From Nocardioides cavernae (lineage in GTDB: Bacteria > Actinomycetota > Actinomycetes > Propionibacteriales > Nocardioidaceae): a stretch of DNA of 64,000 nucleotides. Positions within the stretch are counted from its first letter, which is position 1, and each line of letters begins with the position of its first letter. Of this stretch, positions 1 through 8,510 are shown piece by piece. The notes under the pieces are model-generated. The model was given only the letters and a program-made list of their open reading frames with translations, did no database searches and was not told where the DNA came from. The DNA is taken from contig NZ_JAFBCA010000001.1 of the NCBI RefSeq assembly GCF_016907475.1, positions 4,588,001-4,652,000 on the forward strand, in the 5' to 3' direction. The position numbers and the translations under genes were made by a program.

Positions 1-241
1 TGCGCCGGAGCTCGTCCTGCACCCGGGACACCGCGGTCTGCAGGGGCGAGGCCTTCCAGAAGTCGGCCGTGTCGCCCTCGTCGTCGAGCGGCGCGTGGGT
101 CACCCCGGGCGACACGACGCCCGAGAGCTCCCAGCTGCGCAGGATCTCCGGCCGGACCGCGTCGGCGTCACCGGCCTCGACGAAGCGCGTCCAGGCGCGG
201 ACGGCGTCCACGCGTCGGGCGTGCAGGTCCTCGCTGGTCAT
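1..241 (-). CDS. GAF/Fis-type transcriptional regulator, N-terminal fragment
   Basis: Only the first 80 codons lie in the window; the gene runs off the left edge. The product begins MTSEDLHARRVDAVRAWTRF and continues with a segment containing RPEILRSWE and a VSPGVTHAPLDDE-like stretch. That segment is characteristic of actinobacterial regulators with a central GAF domain and a C-terminal Fis-type helix-turn-helix (AcoR-like). The GAF and HTH parts are outside the window, so the domain assignment rests on the N-terminal segment alone. The start is the ATG at 241. The ligand and targets cannot be deduced from what is visible. Confidence 0.6.
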   Translation of the reverse strand, partial: MTSEDLHARRVDAVRAWTRFVEAGDADAVRPEILRSWELSGVVSPGVTHAPLDDEGDTADFWKASPLQTAVSRVQDELRR

Positions 242-334
242 GGTGGCTCCCGGTGGTCGCCGCAAACCTAGCCCGAGTGTGATGGACGCAACAGGGAATC
301 TGCCCGGAGGTCGGTCGAGGGATCGCCCGAGGGA

Positions 335-1237
335 TCAGCGCACGCGCTCGAAGGTGGCGACGACGCCGGGGTGGTCGGTGACCAGGTGCCGGTAGGAGTG
401 GAAGGAGTGGATCCGGAAGTCGGAGTCGCGCTCACCCATCACGTAGTCGATCCCCGAGCCCCGACGGTGCTTGTCGGCGGAGTAGTTGGTCTCCAGCCGG
501 AGAGGCTTGGTGATCCGTCCCTTCACGAGGTGGTCGCCCGTGTCCCGGTTCGCCGTGACGTTGCAGTCGCACATCGCGACGAACTGGTGCGCGTCGGGCG
601 TGTCCTCCTTGATCGAGCGGATCCTGCTGGCCATCCGCCACATGGCCTCCACGCCGCGACGGTTGGCGTAGTTGGGGCCACCCGAGCGGCGGTTGTGGAG
701 GTGGTTGGGCAGGTGGAAGCTCACGGCGCGGATCGTGTGGCCGGTCTTCCGGTGCCGGAGCACCGCCGCCACGCCGTACTGGTCGTGGGCGATCCGACCG
801 GAGTAGCGCCGCCAGGTCGTGCCGGTCAGGAGGGGCGCCCAGGTCTTCTCGACCTCCCAGACCTTCTTGTCGAAGGCGATCGGGTTGTCGTCGGTGCCGG
901 TCGGGCCCTTCGGCATCAGCAGGGTCCACGACTTAGGCAGGGCGGCGCGCAGCGCCGGGCGGCTGAAGAGCCGCTCCTGGAACCCGATGACCGAGGCGTC
1001 GCCGTCCAGCACCTGCGCGATGTCGTGACGCATGCCGGCGACCCGCATCCCCTTCTTGAGGTTGAGCGTCGCGACGCCGAACTTCGCACCGGAGGCGAAC
1101 GCCGCCGGTGTCCGCTCCTGCTGGCGCGCCTGTGCCGGCGAGCCGGCGACCGCCAGGCCGGTGAACAGCAGGAGCACCGCGACGAGGGCGGCGGTCGGGC
1201 GGGCGAGGACACGGGGCGGCACGGGGAGCAAAAACAT
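335..1237 (-). CDS. Secreted endonuclease/exonuclease/phosphatase-family protein
   Basis: About 300 aa. The N-terminus has a hydrophobic segment ending near AGSPAQA, which looks like a signal peptide, so the product is probably exported. The rest has the DNase I-like fold signatures: an early VATLNLKKGM strand, GFQER supplying the metal-binding Glu, VSFHLPN, CDCNVTAN, and a C-terminal SYRHLVTDHPGVVATF containing the terminal Asp-His pair. These are the hallmarks of Mg-dependent phosphodiesterases/nucleases; the substrate is unknown. The start is uncertain: ATG 1237 and ATG 1249 are both possible and neither has a strong ribosome binding site. A longer upstream reading would overlap the xdhC-like gene and is unlikely. 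Confidence 0.75.
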   Translation of the reverse strand: MFLLPVPPRVLARPTAALVAVLLLFTGLAVAGSPAQARQQERTPAAFASGAKFGVATLNLKKGMRVAGMRHDIAQVLDGDASVIGFQERLFSRPALRAALPKSWTLLMPKGPTGTDDNPIAFDKKVWEVEKTWAPLLTGTTWRRYSGRIAHDQYGVAAVLRHRKTGHTIRAVSFHLPNHLHNRRSGGPNYANRRGVEAMWRMASRIRSIKEDTPDAHQFVAMCDCNVTANRDTGDHLVKGRITKPLRLETNYSADKHRRGSGIDYVMGERDSDFRIHSFHSYRHLVTDHPGVVATFERVR

Positions 1238-1305
1238 CCCGGAGACCATAAGTGAGGCCCATGCGACGGGCCAATTCGTCGTCGTGGTAGAGCGCCGCCC
1301 GCGGG

Positions 1306-2439
1306 TCAGTCGTCGTGGTGGATGCGGCCCTGCGTCGCGGCCAGCCGCTCCCCCGAACCGCCCCACTGGCGGGCCACGATCTCCGCCGCGATCGAGACGG
1401 CGGTCTCCTCCGGGGTGCGCGCGCCGAGGTCGAGCCCGATCGGTGAGGAGAGGAGGGACAGCTCGGCCTCACCCAGCCCTGCTTCGACGAGCCGGGCCAG
1501 CCGCTCGTCGTGCGTACGACGCGAGCCCATGGCGCCGATGTAGCCGGGGCGCACGTCCTCGTCGAGGCGCAGCGCGACCTCGAGGAGCGGCACGTCGAAC
1601 TTCGGGTCGTGGGTCAGGACCGCCAGGACCGTCCGCCGGTCGATGCGACCGGCGGCGAGCTCGGCCTGCAGGTAGCGGTGCGGCCAGTCGACGACCACCT
1701 CGTCGGCTCCCGGGAAGCGTGAGGTCGTGGCGAAGACGGGACGGGCGTCGCACACCGTGACGTGGTAGCCGAGGAAGGAGCCGACCTTGGCGACGGCTGC
1801 CGCGAAGTCGATGGCCCCGAAGACCAGCATCCGCGGCTTGGGGGCGAAGCCCCACACGAAGACACGCATGCCCTCGCCGCGCCGCTCGCCGTCCGGGCCG
1901 TAGGTCAGGGTGGCGTTGGTGCCCGCCGCGAGCAGGCCGAGGGCGTCGTCGTGCACCGCGGCGTCGGCCCGCGGGGAGCCGAGGCTCCCGTCCGCGGCAA
2001 CGTGCGGCCGCACCACCAGGCGGCGCCCGACCCACGAGGGGTCCGGGTGCTCGATCACCGTCGCCAGGGCCACCGGCCGACCGGCCTCGATGTCGGCGGC
2101 CACCTCCCCCAGCTGCGGGAACGTCTCGCGCGACACCTGCTCGACGAAGACGTCGAGGATGCCGCCGCAGGTGAGCCCGACCGCGAAGGCGTCGTCGTCC
2201 GAGACCCCGTAGCGCTCCAGCACCGGCTCGCCCGACGCGACCACGGTCTGCGCGAGGTCGTAGACGGCGCCCTCGACGCAGCCTCCCGACACCGAGCCCA
2301 CCGCCGACTCGTCGGGGCCGACCAGCATGGACGCGCCGGCGGGGCGCGGGGCGGAGCGGAAGGTCGCCACGACCGTGCCGACGCCGATCGTCTCGCCGGC
2401 CTCCCACCACTGCATCAGCTCGGGCAGCACGTCACGCAC
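1306..2439 (-). CDS. XdhC/CoxI-family molybdenum hydroxylase maturation protein
   Basis: 377 aa. An N-terminal XdhC/CoxI domain contains GSVSGGCVEGAV and GLTCGGILDVFVE, the cysteine-containing motifs of the family. The C-terminal half is a Rossmann-like domain with VFGAIDFAAAVAKVGSFLGY and a LTHDPKFDVPLL motif. Family members bind or sulfurate molybdenum cofactor for xanthine dehydrogenase or CO dehydrogenase-type enzymes. The start overlaps the end of the VWA gene by 8 bases, so the two are translationally coupled. It ends a four-gene Mo-hydroxylase maturation block (MocA-like, AAA+, VWA, XdhC). No structural subunit is visible, so the enzyme served is unknown. Confidence 0.88.
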   Translation of the reverse strand: MRDVLPELMQWWEAGETIGVGTVVATFRSAPRPAGASMLVGPDESAVGSVSGGCVEGAVYDLAQTVVASGEPVLERYGVSDDDAFAVGLTCGGILDVFVEQVSRETFPQLGEVAADIEAGRPVALATVIEHPDPSWVGRRLVVRPHVAADGSLGSPRADAAVHDDALGLLAAGTNATLTYGPDGERRGEGMRVFVWGFAPKPRMLVFGAIDFAAAVAKVGSFLGYHVTVCDARPVFATTSRFPGADEVVVDWPHRYLQAELAAGRIDRRTVLAVLTHDPKFDVPLLEVALRLDEDVRPGYIGAMGSRRTHDERLARLVEAGLGEAELSLLSSPIGLDLGARTPEETAVSIAAEIVARQWGGSGERLAATQGRIHHDD

Positions 2440-3559
2440 GCGCGATCACCTCCGTGAGGTCGGCGAAGGTCGCCAGGGAGTGCCCGGCGAGGAAGTCGTC
2501 GCAGTGGGGCAAGGCCGCCACGACTCCGCCCTGCAGCGGCTCGTAGCCCGCCTTGCCGCGGTGCGGGTTCACCCACACGACCCGGTGGGCGACCCGCTGC
2601 AGCCGCGCCATCTGCTCCCCGAGGAGCCCCGCGTCCCCACGCTCCCAGCCGTCGCTGAAGACCACGACCACGGCACCGCGGGCCATCCCGCGCTGGCCCC
2701 ACCGGTCGAGGAACACCCGGAGCGTCTCGCCGAGCCGGGTGCCACCGGACCAGTCCGGCACCACCTCGCCGGCGGCGACGATGGCGCGGTCGGCGTCCGG
2801 GGTCCCGAAGGCCCGGGTCACGTGGGTAAGCCGGGTGCCGACGGTGAAGGTCTCGACGGTGCCGCCCGACGCCCGGGCGGACCGGGTCAGGCGGTGGGCC
2901 AGGCGCAGCAGTGCGTCGGCGTACGGCGTCATGGAGCCGCTGACGTCGACCAGCAGCACCACGCGGCGCGGGCGGGTGCCGCGACGCCGCCAGGCGATCT
3001 CGCCGGGCTCGCCGAGGTGGCGCAGCGAGTTGCGCAGGGTGCGCGACGCGTCGAGCTCGCCGCGGTGCCAGCGGCGGTGCCGCGCCGTACGACGAACCGG
3101 CGGGTGCAGCGACAGCCGAAGGAACATCCCCGCGAGTCGCCGCTTCTCCGCCGCGTCGAGCGTGGCGACGTCGCGGTGCTGGAGGACCTCCGCCTCCGAC
3201 GCCATCGCGCGGACCACGTCCTCCTCCTCGGTCTCGCCCGCTCCGCCGGTCCCCTCGGCCTCGGGGAGCAGGTGCGCGGTCGAGGCGCGCGAGGCCTCGC
3301 GCTGCTGGGCACGCGGCAACCCGTCGCGGGGGTCGAACCACGCCGCGAAGACCTGGTCGTGGCGGGCGAGGTCGTCGGGCGACCCGCAGAGCGTGGCCCG
3401 GCCGGCCCAGTAGGTCGCCTGCCGGTCGTCGGCCCCGACGGTCGCCACCGCCGCCAGGAAGCCGTGGGCCCGGTCCTGGGTGACCGGCACGCCGGCGGCC
3501 CGGAGCGCGCGGGTGAAGCCGAGGAACACCTCGTCGGCGTCATGGAGGGTGGTGGTCAT
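2432..3559 (-). CDS. VWA domain protein, CoxE-like
   Basis: 375 aa from the ATG at 3559, which overlaps the stop of the upstream AAA+ gene as ATGA. A long upstream in-frame extension exists but would run deep into that gene and is rejected. The N-terminal 180 residues are charged and of the CoxE type. A von Willebrand A domain follows with an intact MIDAS motif DVSGSM at residues 205-210 and a later SGGTRLG. CoxE-like VWA proteins work with a MoxR/CoxD ATPase to insert or activate the metal centre of Mo hydroxylases. The neighbours on both sides support that role. Confidence 0.87.
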   Translation of the reverse strand: MTTTLHDADEVFLGFTRALRAAGVPVTQDRAHGFLAAVATVGADDRQATYWAGRATLCGSPDDLARHDQVFAAWFDPRDGLPRAQQREASRASTAHLLPEAEGTGGAGETEEEDVVRAMASEAEVLQHRDVATLDAAEKRRLAGMFLRLSLHPPVRRTARHRRWHRGELDASRTLRNSLRHLGEPGEIAWRRRGTRPRRVVLLVDVSGSMTPYADALLRLAHRLTRSARASGGTVETFTVGTRLTHVTRAFGTPDADRAIVAAGEVVPDWSGGTRLGETLRVFLDRWGQRGMARGAVVVVFSDGWERGDAGLLGEQMARLQRVAHRVVWVNPHRGKAGYEPLQGGVVAALPHCDDFLAGHSLATFADLTEVIARA

Positions 3560-4434
3560 CGCGAGAGCATCCGGTCGAGCGCGGCTCGCACCCGGTCGGC
3601 GTCCTCGCGGTACTTCAGCAGGGCGCCGAGGGTCATGGCCGCCGACGCCAGGTCGAGGTCGGCGGTGCCGAGGTAGGTGAGGGCGCGGGCCCAGTCGAGG
3701 GTCTCGGCGACGCCGGGCGGCTTGAGCAGGTCGTCGCGCTGCCGGAGCTGCTGCACGACCTCGACGACCTGGCGGGCCAGCGCGTCGCTGACCTCCGGCG
3801 CCCGGGAGCGGACGATCTCCACCTCCCGCTCGAGGCCCGGGTGGTCGATCCAGTGGTAGAGGCACCGCCGCTTGAGGGCGTCGTGCAGCTCACGGGTGCG
3901 GTTGGACGTCAGCACCACCAGCGGCGGCTCCGGGGCGGTGACCGTGCCGAACTCGGGGATGGTCACCTGCCAGGTCGACAGGACCTCCAGCAGGAACGCC
4001 TCGAACTCGTCGTCGGCGCGGTCGACCTCGTCGACGAGCAGCACGGCCGGCGCCTGCCGCAGCGCGGCGAGGACGGGTCGCGCGAGCAGGAAGCGCTCGT
4101 CGTACAGGCTCTTCTCGGCCTCGTCGGGGTCGACCTCGCCGCCGGCCTCCAGCGCCCGCAGGTGCAGGATCTGGCGCGGGAAGTCCCAGTCGTAGAGGGC
4201 CTGGCTGGCGTCGATGCCCTCGTAGCACTGCAGCCGGACGAGCGGCACCTCCAGGCTCTGGGCGAGCGCCTCGGCCAGGGCCGTCTTGCCGGTGCCGGGC
4301 TCCCCCTCGAGCAGCAGCGGACGCTGCATCCGCGCGGCGAGGAACACGACGGTCGCCAGCTCGTCGTCGGAGAGGTAGCCGGTCGCGCCCAGCCGGGCGG
4401 CGACGTCGGCGGCGGAGTCCATCCCGTGCAGCAT
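3556..4434 (-). CDS. MoxR/CoxD-type AAA+ ATPase
   Basis: 292 aa. Walker A is GEPGTGKT at residues 44-51, Walker B is VLLVDEVDRAD near 131-141, and sensor 1 is VVLTSNRTREL. This is the MoxR branch of AAA+ ATPases, which act as chaperones with VWA partners; the partner gene follows with a 4-base overlap. The ATG at 4434 is preceded by TAGCCT with a 6-base gap (hexamer at 4441-4446). This suggests a leaderless transcript and supports this start over Met5. Probable role: ATP-driven maturation of a Mo-Cu or Mo hydroxylase. Confidence 0.88.
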   Translation of the reverse strand: MLHGMDSAADVAARLGATGYLSDDELATVVFLAARMQRPLLLEGEPGTGKTALAEALAQSLEVPLVRLQCYEGIDASQALYDWDFPRQILHLRALEAGGEVDPDEAEKSLYDERFLLARPVLAALRQAPAVLLVDEVDRADDEFEAFLLEVLSTWQVTIPEFGTVTAPEPPLVVLTSNRTRELHDALKRRCLYHWIDHPGLEREVEIVRSRAPEVSDALARQVVEVVQQLRQRDDLLKPPGVAETLDWARALTYLGTADLDLASAAMTLGALLKYREDADRVRAALDRMLSR

Positions 4435-4473
4435 GCGGTCAGGCTACGACCCCCACGTTGGTGGGACGTTGGG

Positions 4474-5019
4474 TCAGCGGTGGTCGACGTCGACGCCGGT
4501 CGCCAGGTCGCCGCACTCGACCAGGTCGACGTCGTGCGTCGCGAGGTAGTCCCGCGCCCCGCGGTCACCCGTCGCGGAGGCCACGACGCCCGCCCAGTGG
4601 TCGCGGCCGAGGAGCACGGGGTGCCCCGGCACGCCGTCGTACGCCGCCCGCGCGAGGTCGCCGCGTCCTCGCGAGGCGTCGAGCACGCGGCCCACGACGG
4701 CGGCGTCGACGTCGGGCAGGTCGACCAGCGAGACGAGCACGGAGTCGTGGTCGGTGCGGGCGAGCGCCTCGAGGCCCGCGCGCAGGGAGGCACCCATCCC
4801 CTCGGCCCAGTCGTCGGCGCGGATCCGCGAGACCGACATCGGCAGCAGCGCGGACGCCCGCCGGGCTTCGGCCCCCAGCACGACGACGATCTCCTCACAC
4901 GGCCGCAACGCCTGCACCGCGCGCAGCAGCCACGACGTGCCGTCGTCGTCGCGCGCCAGCGCCTTGGGCCCGCCGAACCGTCGTCCCTCGCCGGCGGCGA
5001 GCAGCAGTCCGACGGTCAT
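4474..5019 (-). CDS. MocA-like molybdenum cofactor nucleotidyltransferase
   Basis: 181 aa with the MobA/MocA nucleotidyltransferase fold. The N-terminal GLLLAAGEGRRFGGPKAL holds the GxGxRxGxxK nucleotide-binding loop, and SLVDLPDV holds the metal-binding Asp. It probably converts molybdopterin cofactor to its cytosine dinucleotide form used by xanthine/CO dehydrogenase-type enzymes, or a related cofactor; specificity for CTP over GTP cannot be read with certainty. It leads the maturation block ahead of the AAA+ gene (39-base gap). The ATG has TACGGT 6 bases upstream (5026-5031), consistent with leaderless translation. Confidence 0.82.
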   Translation of the reverse strand: MTVGLLLAAGEGRRFGGPKALARDDDGTSWLLRAVQALRPCEEIVVVLGAEARRASALLPMSVSRIRADDWAEGMGASLRAGLEALARTDHDSVLVSLVDLPDVDAAVVGRVLDASRGRGDLARAAYDGVPGHPVLLGRDHWAGVVASATGDRGARDYLATHDVDLVECGDLATGVDVDHR

Positions 5020-5038
5020 GCCCCAACCGTAGGGGCAC

Positions 5039-5371
5039 TCAGGAGCGGGTCGCGACCGTGAGCAGCACGACCGCGTCGGTGTCGGCGTGCAGGTCGTGGC
5101 GGTGCGGCGGGATCACGAGGTAGTCGCCCTCGCGCCCCTCCCACACCTCGTCGCCTGCCGTCAGTCGGACCGTGCCGACGAGGACCTGGAGGCTCGCGTC
5201 GCCGGGCGACTCGTGCTCGCCCAGCGACCGCCCGCCGGCCAGGGCGATGAGGGTCTGGCGCAGGTCGTGCTCGTGGCCGCCGAAGACGGTGACCGAGGCG
5301 CGGCCGCTGCTCGCCGCGCGTGCCGCCTCGAGCTGCTCGCGGGCCAGGTCGGTGAGGGATGTCTTCTGCAT
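5039..5371 (-). CDS. Cupin-domain protein at the end of the nar operon
   Basis: 110 aa from ATG 5371, chosen because GGAGGAACC directly precedes it; a Met 12 codons upstream lacks this. The single cupin barrel has GEHESPGDASLQVLVG and a second histidine motif IPPHRHDLHAD. The latter fits metal binding, although the first motif lacks some usual histidines. It follows narI after 39 bases on the same strand and may be cotranscribed with the nitrate reductase genes. Related small cupins are found near respiratory nitrate or NO genes, but the function here is not known. Confidence 0.75.
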   Translation of the reverse strand: MQKTSLTDLAREQLEAARAASSGRASVTVFGGHEHDLRQTLIALAGGRSLGEHESPGDASLQVLVGTVRLTAGDEVWEGREGDYLVIPPHRHDLHADTDAVVLLTVATRS

Positions 5372-5410
5372 GGTTCCTCCGGTCGTCGGTGGTCGGCTCG
5401 GGCGCACGTC

Positions 5411-6139
5411 TCAGCCCACCCGGTCCCAGCCGCGCCGCGGGGCCGCGTTGCCCAGCGGCCGGTCGTCACGGGAGCGGTAGACGATGTAGGGCCGCGTGAG
5501 GTAGCCGATCGGCGCTGAGAAGACGTGGACCAGCCGGGTGAAGGGCCACAGCGCGAAGAGGCCGAAGGCGACCAGCGCGTGCAGCTTGAAGCCCATCGGG
5601 GCCTCGGCCATCAGGTCGGCGTCGGGCTGGAAGGCCAGGAACGAGCGGTACCAGACCGAGACGCCCTCCCGGTAGTTGTACTCCCCGCCGACGCTGAGGA
5701 TGGAGCCGGCGATGGTGTTCCACATGCCCAGCACGATCGCAGCGCCGAGGAAGACGTACATCACCTTGTCCATCGGCGTGGTGGCCGAGAAGACGGGGCC
5801 CACCGTGCGCCGGCGGTAGACGAGGATCGCCATGCCCACCAGCGCCATCACGCCCGCGATCAGGCCGCCGATGACGGCGACGTAGTGGTAGAGGTGGTCG
5901 TCGATCCCGACCGCCTCGGTCCACGAGCGCGGGACGAGCAACCCGATCACGTGCCCGCCGACCACGCCGAGCATGCCGAAGTGGAACAGCGGCGAGCCGA
6001 GCCGCAGCAGCCGGTCCTCGTAGAGCTGCGACGACCGCGTGGTCCAGCCGAACTTGTCGTAGCGGTAGCGCCACACGTGCCCGACGACGAACACCGCGAG
6101 GCACAGGTAGGGGACGATGACCCAGAGGAAGACGTTCAC
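5411..6139 (-). CDS. narI: Respiratory nitrate reductase gamma subunit NarI
   Basis: 242 aa, the usual length. The start is GTG 6139, overlapping the narJ stop as GTGA, and gives MNVFLWVIVPYLCLAVFVVGH; a longer in-frame extension lies inside narJ. Five hydrophobic segments are visible. Heme-ligand histidines fit GSPLFHFGMLGVVGGHVIGL and the C-terminal GFKLHALVAFGLFALWPFTRLVH. NarI is the membrane diheme cytochrome b that oxidises quinol and passes electrons to NarH and NarG on the cytoplasmic face. Confidence 0.95.
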   Translation of the reverse strand: MNVFLWVIVPYLCLAVFVVGHVWRYRYDKFGWTTRSSQLYEDRLLRLGSPLFHFGMLGVVGGHVIGLLVPRSWTEAVGIDDHLYHYVAVIGGLIAGVMALVGMAILVYRRRTVGPVFSATTPMDKVMYVFLGAAIVLGMWNTIAGSILSVGGEYNYREGVSVWYRSFLAFQPDADLMAEAPMGFKLHALVAFGLFALWPFTRLVHVFSAPIGYLTRPYIVYRSRDDRPLGNAAPRRGWDRVG

Positions 6140-6837
6140 CGTGGAGCTCCTACGGGGATGGTGGCGGACGAGATGAGGGCGGGACCGGACGCGAGGGCGG
6201 GGTCGGCGGCGTAGCCCGCGAGGCCGACCTGCTCGGCCGGCGGCCCCTGCTCGACGAGACGACGTACGGCGTCGGCCTCGGTCCCGGCGAGCTCGGGGAG
6301 CGTGTCGCACAGGGCCACCAGCGCGGCGGCCCACGGCGACCCGGTGGTGCCGTCGTCGTTGCGCCAGCCGGTGAGCGCGAGGCGCAGCATCTCCACACCG
6401 GCGCGGTGCTCGAGGAGCAGCGACCGGGCGATGTCGGGGTCGACCGTCGCGCCGAACTGCAGCACCGCGCAGAGGTGGTCAGGAAGCTCGCCGAGGTCGT
6501 CGTCCCACTCGACCCCGCCCCGCCGGTAGGCGTCCTTGAAGTGCACGAGCGCGGCTCCTCGCCGGCGGGTGTCGCCGTAGGCGAAGTAGGTCAGGTAGAG
6601 CGCGCACTTCCTGGTGTGGTCGAAGGTGGCGACGTAGTCCTGCTGGAGCTGCGCCAGCGGCGTGCGCCGCACGTGGTCGAGGAGCGGCGTCAGGTGCGGG
6701 TGGCCGGGCACCAGGGCCGCGAGGTCGCCGAGGGAGGCGAGCAGCTGCTCGGTGGGGTAGTCGAGGAGCGCCGAGCAGACCGCCCACGTGCGCACGGCCT
6801 CGGTGTCGGGCCGGGCCGGTCGGCGGCGGAGCCTCAC
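6136..6837 (-). CDS. narJ: Nitrate reductase molybdenum cofactor assembly chaperone NarJ
   Basis: 233 aa, TorD/NarJ-type all-helical chaperone. Recognisable segments are LLDYPTEQLL, QLQQDYVATFDHTRKCALYLTY (only in part shown by other families) and a GDTRRRG loop. NarJ binds the NarG N-terminus and holds it until the molybdenum cofactor is inserted; it is not part of the mature enzyme. It overlaps narH upstream and narI downstream by 4 bases each, so stoichiometry is set by translational coupling. Confidence 0.94.
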   Translation of the reverse strand: MRLRRRPARPDTEAVRTWAVCSALLDYPTEQLLASLGDLAALVPGHPHLTPLLDHVRRTPLAQLQQDYVATFDHTRKCALYLTYFAYGDTRRRGAALVHFKDAYRRGGVEWDDDLGELPDHLCAVLQFGATVDPDIARSLLLEHRAGVEMLRLALTGWRNDDGTTGSPWAAALVALCDTLPELAGTEADAVRRLVEQGPPAEQVGLAGYAADPALASGPALISSATIPVGAPR

Positions 6838-8489
6838 GAGCCCGCTCCGTCGTCGCGCGGCGGGAAGAGCCCGTCGGGCGTCCCCTTGCCGTCCCAGTTG
6901 AGGAGGTTGACCCGCGAGGCCTTGTCGTCCGGAGCGGCCAGCGAGTCGGAGGTCTGGCGGTCCTGCAGCATCCGGAAGTTCTCCACTGCGACCGGCGTCG
7001 GGTAGCCCGAGCCCTCGCCGAACAGGTCCTGCTGCCCACCCCCGTAGTCGCTCACCGGGCAGTCCGTGGCGAGCTCCTCCAGCGCGTGGGCCTGCTCGGC
7101 GTGGGCCGCCGGGATGACGTAGCGCTCGGCGTACTTCGCGATCGCGAGCAGCCGGAACATGTCGTACATCTGCTCCCCCGTCATCCCGACCGCTGCGGGG
7201 ATCGACTCGTCGGGGTCGCGGCCGAGGTTGATGTCACGCATGTAGGACCGCATCGCGGCGAGCTTCCTCAGGACGCGGTCGACAGGTGCGGTGTCACCGG
7301 CCGTGAAGAGGTTGGCGAGGTACTCCACCGGGATCCGCAGCGTGTCGATGGCAGCGAACAGGTTGCCCCGGTCCTCGGCGTCCTCGCCGGTGTCGCGGAC
7401 CACGTCGACCACCGGCGACAGCGGCGGGATGTACCAGACCATCGGCATCGTGCGGTACTCCGGGTGCAGCGGCAGGGCCACCTCGTAGGTGTTGATCAGC
7501 GCCCACACCGGGGACTTCCTGGCCGCCTCGATCCAGTCGCCGGGGATCCCGGCCTGCTCCGCGGCCCGCTGCACATCGGGGTCGTGGGGGTCGAGGAAGC
7601 AGGCGCGCTGGGCGTCGTACAACGCGTGCTCGTCCTCGATGCTCGCCGCCTCGAGCACCTTGTCGGCGTCGTAGAGCACGAGGCCGATGTAGCGCAGCCG
7701 ACCCACGCACGTCTCCGAGCAGACGGTCGGGATGCCGACCTCGACGCGGGGGTAGCAGAACGTGCACTTCTCGGCCTTGCCGGTCTTGTGGTTGAAGTAG
7801 ACCTTCTTGTAGGGGCATCCCGAGACGCACATCCGCCAGCCGCGGCAGCGGTCCTGGTCGACCAGGACGATGCCGTCCTCCTCGCGCTTGTAGATCGCGC
7901 CGCTGGGGCACGACGCGGCGCACGACGGGTTCAGGCAGTGCTCGCAGATGCGGGGCAGGTAGAACATGAAGGTCTGCTCGAACTCGAGCCTCACCTTGTC
8001 CTCGATGCCCTTGAGCATCACGTCGCGGGCGGCGTGCTCCTGGGACCCGCCGAGGTCGTCGTCCCAGTTGGCCGACCACTCGACGTTCATGTCCTTGCCC
8101 GAGATCAGGCTCTTGGGCCGGGCGACCGGGAAGGTGTCGGTCTGCGGCGAGCTCGTCAGCGTCTCGTAGTCGTAGGTCCACGGCTCGTAGTAGTCGTCGA
8201 TCGACGGCAGCTTGGGGTTCGAGAAGATGCTGAGCAGCTTCTTGACCCGCCCACCGGCCCGCAGCGCCAGGCGCCCGTTGGGCTTGCGGACCCAGCCGCC
8301 CTGCCACTCGTCCTGGTCCTCGTACGTCCGGGGATAGCCAAGGCCCGGCCGGGTCTCGACGTTGTTGAACCAGACGTACTCCGTGCCGGTCCGGTTGGTC
8401 CAGGCCTGCTTGCAGGTCACCGAGCAGGTGTGGCACCCGATGCACTTGTCGAGGTTCATCACCATGGCCATCTGAGCCATCACGCGCAT
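6834..8489 (-). CDS. narH: Respiratory nitrate reductase beta subunit NarH
   Basis: 551 aa iron-sulfur subunit. Four cysteine clusters are visible. The first is CIGCHTCSVTCKQAW at residues 16-30; then come CEHCLNPSCAASCPSGAIY, CRGWRMCVSGCPYKKVYF with the CxxWxxC signature typical of the 3Fe-4S site, and CTFCYPRVEVGIPTVCSETC. It relays electrons from NarI heme to NarG. The start ATG has GAGGAG about 8 bases upstream and lies 21 bases after narG. It is somewhat longer than the E. coli protein, like other actinobacterial NarH proteins. Confidence 0.96.
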   Translation of the reverse strand: MRVMAQMAMVMNLDKCIGCHTCSVTCKQAWTNRTGTEYVWFNNVETRPGLGYPRTYEDQDEWQGGWVRKPNGRLALRAGGRVKKLLSIFSNPKLPSIDDYYEPWTYDYETLTSSPQTDTFPVARPKSLISGKDMNVEWSANWDDDLGGSQEHAARDVMLKGIEDKVRLEFEQTFMFYLPRICEHCLNPSCAASCPSGAIYKREEDGIVLVDQDRCRGWRMCVSGCPYKKVYFNHKTGKAEKCTFCYPRVEVGIPTVCSETCVGRLRYIGLVLYDADKVLEAASIEDEHALYDAQRACFLDPHDPDVQRAAEQAGIPGDWIEAARKSPVWALINTYEVALPLHPEYRTMPMVWYIPPLSPVVDVVRDTGEDAEDRGNLFAAIDTLRIPVEYLANLFTAGDTAPVDRVLRKLAAMRSYMRDINLGRDPDESIPAAVGMTGEQMYDMFRLLAIAKYAERYVIPAAHAEQAHALEELATDCPVSDYGGGQQDLFGEGSGYPTPVAVENFRMLQDRQTSDSLAAPDDKASRVNLLNWDGKGTPDGLFPPRDDGAGS

Positions 8490-8510
8490 GTCAGTGTCTC
8501 CTCTTCCGGC

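Noticed and set aside
3560..3865. In-frame extension of the VWA gene
   Set aside because: Arg/Pro-rich sequence overlapping the AAA+ gene; ATG 3559 gives a coupled ATGA junction and the family N-terminus.
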